Positions 24,065 to 35,785 of a stretch of 64,000 nt of DNA are shown piece after piece. The position numbers were made by a program, and so were the translations under genes. Source of the DNA: Cryptomeria japonica. Its lineage: Eukaryota > Streptophyta > Pinopsida > Cupressales > Cupressaceae. The notes below the pieces were generated by a model. It saw only the letters and a list, made by a program, of their open reading frames with translations. It was not told the origin of the DNA and searched no databases. The stretch lies in NCBI RefSeq assembly GCF_030272615.1, contig NC_081412.1, positions 539,735,835 through 539,799,834 of the forward strand. The letters run 5' to 3'. Within the stretch, counting starts at the first letter, position 1; every line of letters begins with the position of its first letter.

Positions 24065-24560
24065 TGTTGTAAACAAAGGAGTAGAATAAAAAGACAAACA
24101 CATTTTACATTAAATAGAAATATTACTTTTATTATATGAGCTCTTGCTCTAATAGCTTTCAGATTTGATTACATTCTTCAAATTTTACTTCATAATTTAG
24201 ACTCAACTTCTTACTACTAACAACTATATGAAGTTGGACTATAATAAGAGTGCTTGGAAAAATACAAATCCATACATTATATAGAAAATCATCAACTATG
24301 GTGAACAAGAAACAAGTACTAAAAAATGTATTTCAAACCATCCATAATCCAAGTAAGATATGTAGATGGTACAATACACAAGTTGGAGCAATTAAGATGA
24401 CAACCTTTCAAATCTTGAGTAAGATCTTCTTGAGTGCTTTGTCTTTATCATTGATAGGTTTTCTTAGAGGATACAAAAGCTTTGGAATTGACAAAACCAA
24501 CTACCAATATTAATGTGCATACGAAGGATTTGAGGGGTAGTTGAGATTACATTTTCAATG
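24065..24560 (-). repeat. LTR of the NLR-inserted element (5' in element sense)
   Basis: It is 496 bp and aligned throughout with the left LTR. Its outer end reads TTTTCAATG where the partner has TTTTCAACA, so the terminal CA has become TG on this strand. TTGGG follows directly. Confidence 0.8.
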
Positions 24561-24765
24561 TTGGGTGGTTGGAAGGTTATCGGTCTTAGCTTTCTTGCTA
24601 GACCAAACAGTTCAAATCTCTGAAAACTGTAGTGAATGCATAGAACTCTTAAGACAAATGAGTAAGATTGTTGGGCATATAAGAAAGTTGAAGTATGATA
24701 ATATGCCAAAAGCATATAAGATATTGAATGATGTAGCAAAACAGAGGGAGATGAAATAAAATAAA
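24561..24765 (+). pseudogene. NLR receptor relic, continuation of exon 3
   Basis: Homology to NLR exon 3 resumes here. It reads LAFLLDQTVQISENCSECIE, then LLRQMSKIVGHIRKLKYDN, against LLKQMVKLAGHIRKLKYD in the intact gene, at about 80% nucleotide identity. The match fades after about 24745, where the frame reads into Lys/Glu codons and a TAA. No NB-ARC or LRR relic follows, so the copy is also truncated at its 3' end. Confidence 0.85.
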
Positions 24766-25549
24766 ACAAAATATTAAATTATATTGTTCACAACAAACAT
24801 TACATTGACAAACTTTTGTCTAAGCTTTAACTCTTTATACAAACACCATTACATAGATTAAAACAACTCACTAAGTTTCAACTCTTCATAACTACCATTA
24901 CAGTCTACTATAGACACAGAGATTTAAAAATTCATACTAAACATCTTATATGTGAATAGAAATTACAAACTTATTGAAATTTAGAGAAGATTGAACAATT
25001 ATGGATGTGCTGCTATCAACTAATAAAATGATTCATAAATGAACCAGAGCGCAGGGCCTATATAGCATGGCAATGCATGGGCTAGGTATGGGATGTTGTA
25101 CAATAATAAATCTACCTATAAAAAATGGTATAAAAAGTGGGAATATGAGATAAGGATAGGTAAAATCATTAATTAAGGGTCAGTGCACAAAGATGGTGTC
25201 CAAAAAGGGGGTATAAGTGGACACTTTTTTCTGAAATCGGGTAAACTTGAACTTAGAGGAGAAAGTTGAGAGTCATCCACTCAAGATATGAAGATACTCA
25301 AAGAACAAAGATTGTAGTACTATGAATCGAGTTTCCAAACTACTAATGTTTTTCCAAATTCGATAAGATTAAGGGGGTCAAATCCTTTGCGCATGAAAAA
25401 CAAAACCTGATTTTTTTTGAAAAATATAACATAGTATCTGATGTGCACATCAAAAAAGTCATAGTTAGATTTAGTATTTTAATAAATCCTTTCGTAGAAA
25501 GAGAGTTAAGAGTGAGCACTAGAAGTTGTGTATTTTTTTGTAATTTTTT
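24766..25549. other. Spacer; includes a probable DNA-transposon terminus
   Basis: No gene is recognised. Around 25170-25270 the sequence TTAAGGGTCAGTGCAC, GATGGTGTCC, AAAAAGGGGGTATAAGTGG and TTTCTGAAATCGGG resembles the inverse of 41430-41520. This suggests the two sites carry ends of one family of inverted-repeat transposon. Confidence 0.35.
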
Positions 25550-26761
25550 GTTAGGGCTTATATCATGGTTAGGGTTAGCATCAATGTTAGGGTTTGGTTT
25601 TGGTTTAGGATTATGGTTAGAGTTAGGGTTTAGGTTTATGGTTAGGGTTAGGGTTATAGTTATAGTTTAATATTATGGTTAAATTTATGGTTAGCTATAG
25701 GGTTTAGTGTCAGGGTTACAAATATGTTCAGGATTTACATCAAAGTTAGTGTTAGAGTAAGCATAATTTCAGTTCGGGTTAGGGTTAGAATAATTACTGG
25801 GGGTATGGTTAGGATTATGATTTGGTTTATAGTTATGTTTTGGATTAGGGTTAGGGTTAGTATTATGGTCAAGGTTAAGGTTTATAACATGGTTAGGGTT
25901 ATGATTAGGGTTAGGGTTTAAGATTAGGATTATGATAATGGTTAGGGTTAGGGTTTATGATTACACTTAGGATTATAGTCAGGGTTAAAGTTTAGTGTTA
26001 AGGAACTTAAGTTTATGGTTAGAGTTTAGTGTCAGAATTACAATTATGTTTAGGGTTTACATCAAAGTTAGGGTTATAATTAGGGTTACGGTTAGAGTTT
26101 AGTGTCAGAATTACAATTATGTTTAGGGTTTACATTAAGGTTAGGGTTAAACTAGTATTAAAGTTCAATTAGGATTAGGGTTTGGGCTAGATTAAGGTTA
26201 GAAACAGATCAAAATAAACGTTCAATTTGGGTTAGGGGTTAGCTTGAGGGAAGGATTATTGTTAGGGTTAGGGTTTACGATTATGGTTAGGTTAGAGTTA
26301 GGATTAGGGTTATGCTTAAATTTATTGTTTACATCATAGTTAGCATTAAGTTTAGGTTTAGGATTATGGTTAGGCTTAGGGTTAGGGTCGTAGTTAGGAT
26401 TATGGCTAGGGTTAACATCAAGCTACGACCAGGGTTAGGGTTAGGGTTAGGGTTTAGAGTTTAGGGTTTAGGGTTTAGGGTTTAGGGGTTAGGGTTAGGG
26501 TTAGGATTCAAGTTAGGGTTATTAATGACATCATGGTTAGAGTTAGGTTTAGGCTTAGGGTTAGGATGAGGATTATGGTAAGGATTTAAGATTAAGGATA
26601 GGGTTAGGTTTATGGTTTGTGTTAGGGTTTAGGATTAGGATTAGGATTATGGATAGGATTTACTCTTAGGATCAGGGATAGGTTTTGGGTTATGTTAGGG
26701 TTAGGGCTAGGGTCAGGGTCAGGATTAGGATTAGGTTTTAGGATCGGGACTAAGTATTATT

Positions 26762-26795
<34 letters not shown>

Positions 26796-27805
26796 TAGTG
26801 TTATGGTTAGGCTTGGGATGGGGGTTAGGGTTAGAATTATGGTTAGGGTTATAATTATAATTAGGGTTAGGATTAAATATTATAATTAGTGATTATAATT
26901 AAAATTAGGGTTAGGGTTAGAATTAGGGTTAGGATTATGATTATAAATATAATTAGGGTTAGGGTTAGGGTTAGGGTTAGGATTGGGGTAGTCTTAGTGA
27001 TTATATTTAGGCTTAGGATTAAAGATTAAAATTAGTGATTATAATTAGGCTTAGGATCAAAGATTAAAATTAGTGATTATAATTAAAATTGGGGTTAGGG
27101 TTAGAATTAGGGTTAGGAATATAATTATAATTAGGGTTATTGTTAGGATTATAACTAGGTTTAGGGTTAGGGTTAATATTGGGGTTAGTCTTATGATTAA
27201 ATTAGGGTTAGGTTTATAGTTAGGGTTAGAGTTAGAATTAGTATTAGTGTTAGAATTAGGGATAGGTTTAAAATTATGGTTAAGGTTAGGGTTATAATTA
27301 TAATTAGGGCTAGGGTAATGGTTAGGATTATAATTAGGGTTAGCATTAGGGTTAGGATTAGGATTGGGGTTAGTCTTAGTGATTATAATTAGGGTTACAG
27401 TTAGGGTTAGGGTTAGGGTTAGTATTGGAGTTAGTCTTAGTGATTAAATTACGTTTAGGGTTAGGGTTAGGGTTAGGGTTAGGGTTAGGGTTAGGGTTAG
27501 GGTTTAATATTATAGTGAGGGTTAGGGTTAGGGTTAGGGTTTAGTGTTAGGGTTAACATTACGGTTAGGATTTATAATAAGGTTAGGATTAGGGGTGGAT
27601 TATGATTAGGGTTTACATCATGATTAGGTTTAGCATAAGGATTTTAGTGAGTATTAATTGTAGGTTTAGGGTTTACATCATGGGTAGGATTAGGGGTACG
27701 GTTAGGATAATGGTTAGGGATTAGGGTTATGGTTAGGATAATGGTTAAGGTTAGGGTTTAATATTATGGCTAAGGTTAGGTTTTTGGTTAGGGTTTACAT
27801 GTTTT
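25550..27805 (+). repeat. Degenerate interstitial telomere-like array
   Basis: About 2.25 kb is built from TTAGGG, TTTAGGG and variants (TTAGGA, TTATGG, TTAGAG, TTACAT). Perfect runs include seven TTAGGG units after one TTTAGGG at 27454-27502, and three TTTAGGG units around 26463-26490. Larger units repeat too, such as AGTGATTATAATTA with TTAGGATTAAAGATTAAAAT around 26880-27080. The seven-base unit is the usual plant telomere repeat; here the six-base form dominates. The G-rich strand is the plus strand. Open frames across it are repeat artefacts. Confidence 0.93.
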
Positions 27806-30800
27806 GGTCTTATTATTTTGATCCAAGGTTATATTTAACATATCATAAATTAGCTTTAAATTGATTTTCATCCAATAATAAGCTTTAGGGTTTACATGAT
27901 TTGGTATTATTATTTTGATTCAAGGTTATATTTAACCTATCATAAATTATCCTAACCTCCAAACATTAACTCTAACTCTATTTATCTTTCAGTTTACTAT
28001 TATTGAAAGTGTTTCTTTTGGAATTTGATTTTGGGCACATCATTGAGGTTTTAATTCAACCCTACAAAAGGAAACCATAGTTCTAGCTTAATTAATGAAA
28101 CCAATGAACTTTATAGATTATAAATGGTAATGAATAATATTACTATTTCAATTTTTTTGCATTTATAGTTAATTTTAAAGTTCAAGTTGGCTTATTTTGA
28201 GGGTACCATTTCATTTAATAATGTATACAACATATATATTGTGTAAACACTAGACAGCCATGTGTTAAATGTCTTGTGGCATAAAAAAATATAATTATAA
28301 AATGAAACTTAAAAAGGTTAATTTTTTTTTACTTTTTTGGAATTCAAATACAAATAAATTTCGGACTTTATTAATATATAATAAAATAATATAAAATTAA
28401 CTAAGAGATAAATAAAATATCAATACAAAAATTATATTTATATGAAAAATATATAATCTATAAAGAGAGAAAATGTGATATGAAATACTAAATTGTTTTG
28501 AAATATTTGTGTATGCAATTTTGATTTTTTTTTAATTTAGAAATATTATATATTTTTTTTAATAGAAATATACAACTAATTTTTTATTTGACTAAATTGC
28601 AAATAAAATTTTATATATTATTTTTGAAATATTTGTGCATGCATGTAATTTTGATTTTTTAAATTTAGAAACATTATATATCTACATGTATGCATGTAAC
28701 TTTGATTTTTTCAAATTCAGCTATACTATTCTAAAAATAATTTATAAATTTTATCCATATCCATTAGTAAAAGGCACAATAAATATAGAAATTTTCTTGT
28801 AAGACACCATTTGAGGATGAAAACAATTCTTGAAAGGCATGTTTATGTTTGTAGAAGGAAACAACTCATAGAAAATAGAGAGTTGCATTTTTAATTGTAG
28901 CTTTAAATTTTTCTTATAAAATAAAACTTGAACTCATTATAATTGCTAACATCTATTTCATTGTAGCTTTAAATATTTTCTATTGATAAATATTCCCAAA
29001 ATAAAAAAATATGATTTGAAGTCTTCAATAAGATGTGAATTTAATAGTATCTTTAATATATTTGATAACAATAACCTATATCTAAGACACAAAAAATATT
29101 TCTAAAAAATGTTGGCTTCAGTTAGATTTATATGAATTGAATGCACTTTAAAAAATCCATGAAATTTTACAATAGAGAGAATTTTAAAGAGCACCAATAT
29201 AGTAAATAAATTGTACTCTTATTCTAACCATAAACTAAATCATATATATTGTTTGAAAATATACAAGTGTGAAAGTCATGTTGTTTGGTGTGAAACATGA
29301 ACTATTTCTCCATGTATTATTATTTTCTAATCATCATTAAAATTCTACATAATGTGTGGACTAGTAGAATTTGTGTTACAGATAAAATTACTCAAGTATA
29401 GAAGTATTCTAGGGTGAATATCACCTAATTTCATTGTAATAAATAAAAAAATGAATTGGCTAAGATGATTAAGTTGTATAAAACAATAATTTTTTCTAAA
29501 TAAAATAATACATATATAGAAACATATATTTAACAAATATATTATCATGTCTGTGGCTAAAGTAGGGTTGCCAACACCTTGAATAAGGAAAAAATCAAAA
29601 CTAAGCAAAGGAAAAAATTAGATGCTTCAGAATACTTGTAAAATTCTTGCCTAAGAAGATATCAAAGGGGATCTAGAGAAAATGGGGATCAACTACAGCT
29701 ATGTTGCCCCAATTCTAATAGACTTACAAGATAAGAAAAGGAAATAATTATGGTTTTCCTATTCATTTGCCCTGTTGTTGAGTATATGTGAGAAGAATGG
29801 AGAAGAATGCAGAGTGAAAATAAAATATTAAACTGTAGAAACAATGATAAATATATTCCTGATTTGAACAATGAAACAATAAATGAGATAAGAGAAATAA
29901 AGCTCATAAATTAGGCATTTTATTCTCCTCTCTACAATCAAACAATAGATAAATCAAGTAAACAAATAAAATAAAACAAATGGTGATAAAAGCATTCAAT
30001 GGTATTTATCTAGAAAGAATTGCATCTAAATACTCGTATTTACCCGAAAAAAACAATAAAAATCCATATCATAATCCCACATAGTAATTCTGAGTATGCA
30101 GTATTTTAAATTGTTCATATATGCCCTTCTATCTCCTATTCAAACCCACAAGTGCAAATACAAAAGTACAGGAAAATAATGACCTTGATTTATTCTTACC
30201 AAAAGATTAAAAAAACATGAAATCCCTAAATCGAAGGGACGAGGTTAATCTTATCCAAGGATGAGATTGATCCCTCTCGGAATAAAAAAAATCAGACCTA
30301 AATTAGAGGGATGAGATTAAAAAACTCAGATCACAATCTATGTATTTTAAATTTGAATCTTATCCAAGGGATGAGATTGATCCCTCTCGGAGGTTAATCT
30401 TTATATTGATTGCCCATGGGCCTGCTCTTCTTTTGTAATTTTTTACTCATTTTTTTATTGATGTATATTTTTTATTTTTCCTGTTGAATATACTTTATAC
30501 TTGTGAAGTAGGCAATTCACGACGTTTAGATTGGACATTTTTCTTTGTAAATAGATGTAACTGAGATTTTGTTTGATATTATGCCTAAAATAGAGACGGT
30601 AGTTTGGTTTCATATTGTACTATTAATCACCTTCTTAAATATTTATTTTTAGGATCTGGTATTCTTACAATGCTTTTATCCCTTTCTCATACCTGGCCCT
30701 AGAAAATGCTTATATAATGTCTGTTTGTGGTATCCATTGTGCATATAGTTCGACAGAATTGTACACTTCAGTTTATACAAGGTTTGCTGGATAAGTGATG

Positions 30801-31999
30801 TGCATGTGACATAAAGATAGATATAAAGCAAGATCAGAATGTGTATATTTCCACTTTCTCGAGTCTAGATTTTAATGCTCCTATAGACAACATGTAGATA
30901 CGAGAAAGGCAAAGTAAATAACAGATCAAAGGAAGCATACTTGATTATGCACGAAAAAGGCAGAGTAAATATTGAATTGATAGCTTGACAGAAACCCCGA
31001 TTATGATGCACTTGAACCTGCAAATGAATACACTGCTTAATTCCAATAGATTTTAAGAAAATATTGAAATACTCCTCACCAATAATGAGATGACTGTAAT
31101 CTGTATTTGGATCTTCATCCAGGTTGCAAACAAATCAATTGCAGAATAATAGAGATAGAAGCAATTATTCTAACAGAGATAGCATCCATTATTGTAACAG
31201 AGACAGGATAGATTCACCAATTCAATTAAGATGTCACTTACATCTTAATTGAAGATGAACATGAACCGGTTGTTCCACATCACCGTTGGTGCAATTCACA
31301 CTGCTTGAACCAAAAATGGAAAACTGTATAAAGAATTCAATATTAATATCACAAAATACATTTATATAAATGTTGCATAATTTCTATTAAACATTGAGAT
31401 AAATGCATTTTCTATCCATAACAAAGAAAGTGAAAATATAGCTCGATCTGAGACTGTATCATCTCCAACCAGCATCAATGCATATTGTATTAAAACTCGT
31501 AGCAGAAACTACACAAATTTCTTCTTATTGCAACTGCATGCAGCCCAATGCCTCTGGATCATGCTATCATTGAGGATCGACAAATGAATCAGAACTATTT
31601 CCAGACGTATAAAAATATAATAAGATCTGATAACTATTCAAACTCAGCTAGATAAATCTAATCGCCAAGCAGAATTCTCTGAGGGCCTAGTTGTGGAACG
31701 TGCTTTTGGAAATGTTTTCATACAGCTACCGCCTCTGGATTTGGCATGTAATGTCCACATTTCCTGCCGTGCTTTAACTACAGTCCCGCATGTTTCTTTA
31801 CGCTCTCATTATTATTATAATTCATCTTGCACATTGGCACGATTCATTCTTTTCCCGACTCTTCGAATATCCTGACTCTTCAAATATCGTGTAATGTCGG
31901 AATGCAAATCAATTCTTTTGTCTTACACAGACAGAACTGGTGACCTCTATTTGGTGTCATTATAGGTTAGGCCTCTCGACCTAATTAATACTTAAATAC
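27806..31999. other. AT-rich spacer without recognised genes
   Basis: No gene, tRNA or rRNA is visible. A direct repeat sits at the start: TAGGGTTTACATG with TTGGT, TTATTATTTTGAT, CAAGGTTATATTTAAC and ATCATAAATTA occurs at about 27785 and 27890. A second pair, TTATCCAAGG(G)ATGAGATTGATCCCTCTCGGA, occurs at about 30252 and 30361. Around 31860-31885 CTGACTCTTCAAATATC echoes the preceding CCGACTCTTCGAATATC. Confidence 0.4.
30240..30395. repeat. Short direct repeats about 109 bp apart
   Basis: The words GGTTAATCTT, TTATCCAAGG, ATGAGATTGATCC and CTCTCGGA appear twice, at about 30243-30282 and 30359-30399. A related GAGGGATGAGATT lies between them. The unit contains a small inverted element (GAGGGATGAG and GATCCCTC). 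No function is assigned. Confidence 0.45.
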
Positions 32000-33240
32000 T
32001 ATTATTAAATACTATTAAAAAATAATAAGTAAAACATTAGCCATAGTTAAATTACTAAAAGATTTATCAACCCTACATTTATCGTAAAAATTTGAAAGTT
32101 GCGAATCATTCCTACAGATTATAAATTTAAATCTAAACAAGCCAAAGATAAACTTAAAAAACGTGAGCGATTTCTGAAAATAAGAATAGCGACAGCTCTT
32201 GAATCGACAAAGCTTGTGACCGTTGAACTCTTTGCTTCGCAAAATAAATTTCCTTAAATATAATATGAAATGACAGGCAGATGAGTATGGTTTTTCTTCC
32301 TAATGACAGGGAGGGGGTCCCGATTCTGTTCCTAGTTTCCTGGTCTAAGACGCATCAATGATTAAAGGGAGATAATGGGAAACAACTTTGTGAAAAAGAT
32401 GAATGGAAGGAGAGTCATGTATATCTTCTAAACTAAATAAAATGGGCGGGCGTTTATAGTCCTTAAAAACGTGGTGTTTAACCAAACAAAGTCGGCACTT
32501 GTGCATATAAAAGGCCCACAGCAAGTTTAAGGAAGTTTCATATAAAAGGGATTTTATTGTCTTTCCTACAATATTTTAGAAAAATTATTGAGAAGAATGT
32601 AACACATTTTCGTTCAAAAGGATAAGTAAACAATTGAAACGTCTGGTTAGCATCGGGCAAAAAGTGATGATGAGTTTAAAAAGCAAGCAGTGGATTCTCG
32701 CGTCCCTCTATTCTTTGCTTGGTAAAATAAGTTTCTTTTATTATATGAAATGAAATGACAACCATATAAGTGTAGTTTTTCTTTTGCGTTGGAGGGGTCC
32801 CCCGTTCTGTTTCTAATTCTCTGGTTTAACACGCATCAACGATTAAAGAAAGGTGACGGGAATGAACTTTTTGAAAAGATGAATAGAAAGAAACAGAAGA
32901 GAGAATTAAATTGTGATAATGAAGTGTAGGCATAACCAGCTGTTAGTTTGTGTTATGCTGATCTTTGGCTGTCACCAATATTCTCTAAGCTTTTATTATG
33001 CTTGAAACATTAAATTTACCACATGAACTTGCCAAATGTGCAGGCACAAAGGACGCCACCATCTCAAAGAAAGATGGAATTAACTTTTCTAATCTGACGT
33101 GGGATGCCAATCAGATGGTGTTGAAGAAATGCATCCTAAGATTCTGGAGTTCACACCATACACGGTCAGCAAAAGGCACCATCACTTAAGATATTGTACC
33201 AGTAGGGCCACATGATTCTACAACACAGAACATGTGTAAT
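32000..33240. repeat. Repeat block B, copy 1
   Basis: This block recurs at 39470-40510 and 45646-46500. Shared words include AATAAGTAAAACATTA, TGACAGG, GGGTCCCGATTC, ACGCATCAATGATTAAAG, TTGTGCATATAAAAGG, GTCCCTC, ATTCTTTGCTTGGTAA and TCACACCA. Within it are two diverged halves about 500 bp apart: AACTCTTTGCTTCGCAAAATAA at about 32227 matches ATTCTTTGCTTGGTAAAATAA at about 32710, and both lead to a GGGGTCCC and a CGCATCAA. Its short open frames are not conserved between copies, so I regard it as non-coding, probably an old LTR or solo element. Confidence 0.6.
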
Positions 33241-34209
33241 AAAATTTATATATTTTGATAATAAAATGTTTTTAAGAATCAATTTTTATGGGATATAAAA
33301 GTCCAACATCTTAATAATGTTCCATTTAGAATTTTTTAATTGTTTAAAGGTTTTATTTGTCATTAAGACATTCTTTAATTGATAAGATTATGTATATATG
33401 TTTATGGATCATTCAATAATATTTTTAAAATTTTGACTAATTTACCATAATCTTATTGAATATGAAGTGTGAATAAACTAATTAATCGAATCAGAAACAA
33501 AGAAATGAAAGACAAATAAATCGAAACACGACACCAATTTGATTACATCCACTAGAAACAAGGGAAAAATCTTGTTTTAATATCAATGTTTTGTTTACAC
33601 ATACATCAGCATAGAATTCCCTCAGCAATGAAAACCAAATGACTACATTATCCATAACTATATTCATCTCCAATAGAAATCAAAGAGACAAACAATTGGA
33701 GGGAAAAGACAAAAGCCAAAGAGTGTCTGTTGGGCTCCACATTTCAAACAAATCTAAATTAAATAGTTTAAGAAATTTTGATCAATATATTAAAAAGAAG
33801 ATGCAAAAATAAAATGAATATATTTTTTTTTGGCTGGGATACCTATAATATACTAGAATATAAAGAGAATCATGATTATTTTGAGATGCTTACCAAGAAA
33901 AATGGTTTTCCAAGTTTGTTCAATGATAAATGAGTTCTATTATTGCACAAATACTTCTTGTGAATATTTTTTTTGTTTTAATTTTTTTAGTCATTTTCCA
34001 CCTTATCCATTTTCTTATTCCTTGTTTTTTGTTTGTTATGTACTCATTCCACATATTTTATTGTATTTACAATTTTAGATCTCTTTACTTGGGAGTGTTT
34101 TTTTCATTCTATTTATACTTGGTCCAAAGCTCTATAACTTTTAGTATCATAATTCTCTCTAATATTTTTATCTTTGTTTGTCACTCCAATTTCTCTTTAA
34201 TCATTTTCA
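33241..34209. other. AT-rich spacer between repeat blocks
   Basis: No gene is recognised. Frames here are low-complexity Phe/Leu/Ile-rich products of T-rich DNA. Confidence 0.4.
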
Positions 34210-34617
34210 TGTTACACATATTTAACATTTAATGATACTCATTTACCACATTCATTTCAAATGTCACCATGTTACCTCTAGATTATGCTTGCAATGGCGT
34301 TTTAATTATGATCCCATGCTTTCCAAAATAGGATATCATTTATATCAAGGAAATCATGTCCTTTCCCCTTCAACATCATCTATGAACTATATTGTAACTA
34401 GGGATCTATTACAGTACTCTCACCTATTGTGTCCTAACACTCTTGGATGCCAAATTTGAGGCATACCCTCATTTTTTGTTTTGTTTATTAAGGATTGTAT
34501 AACTATTCTTCATTTACCATGGTAGGGAAACCTTATACCTTAATACCTTTGGTAAGCCACATAATTTTCCACGCCTTATATTTTTAGACATTCTACATGC
34601 TTATTATGTATTCATTT
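34210..34617. repeat. Repeat block A, copy 1, left half
   Basis: This half recurs at about 43380-43740 and 44740-45065. Shared words include CCTTTCCCCTTCAACATCAT, TAGGGATCTATTA, CTCACCTATTGTGTCC, CTCTTGGATGCCAAATTTGA, CATAATTTTCCAC and TTCTACATGCTTATT. It is cut at CATTT (34613-34617) by the TR-GAG element and continues at 38622. Confidence 0.7.
34613..34617. repeat. Target-site duplication CATTT, left copy
   Basis: CATTT precedes the element and recurs at 38622-38626. The uninterrupted A copies at about 43735 and 45060 show the empty site. Confidence 0.75.
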
Positions 34618-35086
34618 TGTGAGATTTTGCCAAGATCAAGAGGCAATGGAAAGCACAAATAAGAGAGAACAAAATAGATGATAGAAATAAATTGTATTCT
34701 ATCAAGATGAAAATACTGATCGACTGGATCATCAATCGGTGTTGTTTATACAATAAATATGAGTCTTCTTATATAGGCAAGGCTATATGGATATGTGAGC
34801 ACACAAACATGACATGTGGCTCAATAAGAAACAAGGGTAGGTAGGAAATAGGTGTGGGTAGGTAGGAGAAATAATATAATATTCCACATGATGTGGATCA
34901 CCCACTGAATGTGGAGTGTAACAACAAGATCACACCATAAAAGGTGGAATTTCTCCTACACACACTATCCCAATGTAGCACAAACACCCAAGTGTCTCAT
35001 ACCCAAACTACTATGAAATGCATGTACCTAAGTAAACTAAAGTAAGGTGTAATAATATCCATGATGAATAATTATTTACACCAATG
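34618..35086 (-). repeat. TR-GAG 3' LTR
   Basis: It is 469 bp and starts TGTGAGATTTTG on the plus strand. Its inner end reads ACACCAATG where the partner LTR ends ACACCAACA. The segment TATATAGGCAAGGC (about 34773) recurs in both LTRs. Confidence 0.85.
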
Positions 35087-35173
35087 CCCCCCCTTAAGTG
35101 CAACTTAGGGGAATGCACTTAAGTCTACAATGCAACTAAGCAATGCAAGATGGGTCCTAGCTACTAGGCCATG

Positions 35174-35785
35174 TTAGGTACCCATGTACAAATGCAAATG
35201 CATGAAAACCAATGCAAGGAAATCTCTCACAAAGTGGGGAAAGAGAGAAAAACCCAATGGGAAAAAACCCTCCCCCAAAAGAGAGATGAAAACTAGATAC
35301 AAAGAACTCTCATAGAAGTATGTGAAGGACAAAACCCCATGTGAGGAAAAATTCCCCCCATATGAGAGAAGAAGAAGAGAGACTAGGAAGCCCCTGCTCA
35401 ATATGGAATCTGCACCAATGATAGAAGCTCGAAGATGAATGAAGAAACTACTCCATGAATGTCGAACAACATTCCTCCCCTTAGGAAGAAACAAAACCAA
35501 AGGTGTATCCATGAAGTTTCCCCAACCATGAAGGGAAGATGAAGCAAAAATACTTATGATGAAAGGAATCTCTGAAAACTGCTCAAGTGTCCCCATGTCG
35601 ATGCTAAAAAGTACCCCCTCCAAAGGTGGTAAATTGTGCCACACTGCTGAAAAAGGCACTCCAAGATCTAGTGGAGATGGATGTAGAACATGTCCCAAAG
35701 ACTCACATGTCTCCTCAAAAAATAAACCTGCAATGTCTGTCAAGTAGGCATCCCAATCAACTGAAGCTGGAAGACATGAAATATC
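35174..35785 (-). pseudogene. Unknown C-terminal extension of the TR-GAG frame
   Basis: After the stop at 35788-35786 the gag-protease frame stays open on the minus strand for about 204 more codons, to the stop at 35174. The first part reads DISCLPASVDWDAYLTDIAG; the rest is rich in Phe, Leu and Ser, with hydrophobic runs such as FLVSLLLLSYGG and FVRDFLALVFMHLH. The upstream stop may have replaced a sense codon. I do not recognise the domain. Because the plus strand here is purine-rich, a chance open frame rich in Phe/Leu/Ser is a real alternative. Confidence 0.35.

Larger units (their letters stand above)
21180..24560 (-). mobile_element. Non-autonomous LTR retrotransposon inside the NLR relic
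   Basis: Two LTRs (21180-21678 and 24065-24560, about 85-88% identical by eye) flank 2.39 kb. In minus-strand sense a polypurine tract (GATTAGGGGGAG) precedes the LTR at 21678. The sequence after the other LTR contains TGTTATTAGA, a degraded form of the TGGTATCAGA primer site. Only short minus-strand Lys/Glu-rich frames occur inside (23922-23513, in two frames). I find no RT, integrase or protease. The size and lack of genes fit a LARD/TRIM-like dependent element or a copy that lost its genes. Inside, GGGCCCCATTATTTA occurs twice (about 22223 and 22307). LTR divergence makes it older than both copia-type insertions. Confidence 0.8.

Noticed and set aside
25443-25921. Two plus-strand open frames rich in Val, Arg, Gly and Leu
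   Set aside because: They arise from translating the TTAGGG/TTTAGGG-like array, which avoids stops in some frames; not genes.
32647-32832. Minus-strand frame in block B that recurs in part at 40063-40245 and 45932-46129
   Set aside because: The shared words (such as GNLCYQAKNGGTGE in two copies) reflect repeat homology; stops and frames differ between copies, so no coding constraint is evident.
33872-34232. Two overlapping Phe/Leu/Ile-rich frames resembling membrane proteins
   Set aside because: T-rich sequence gives hydrophobic codons in any frame, and the frames are not kept in the other A-block copies.
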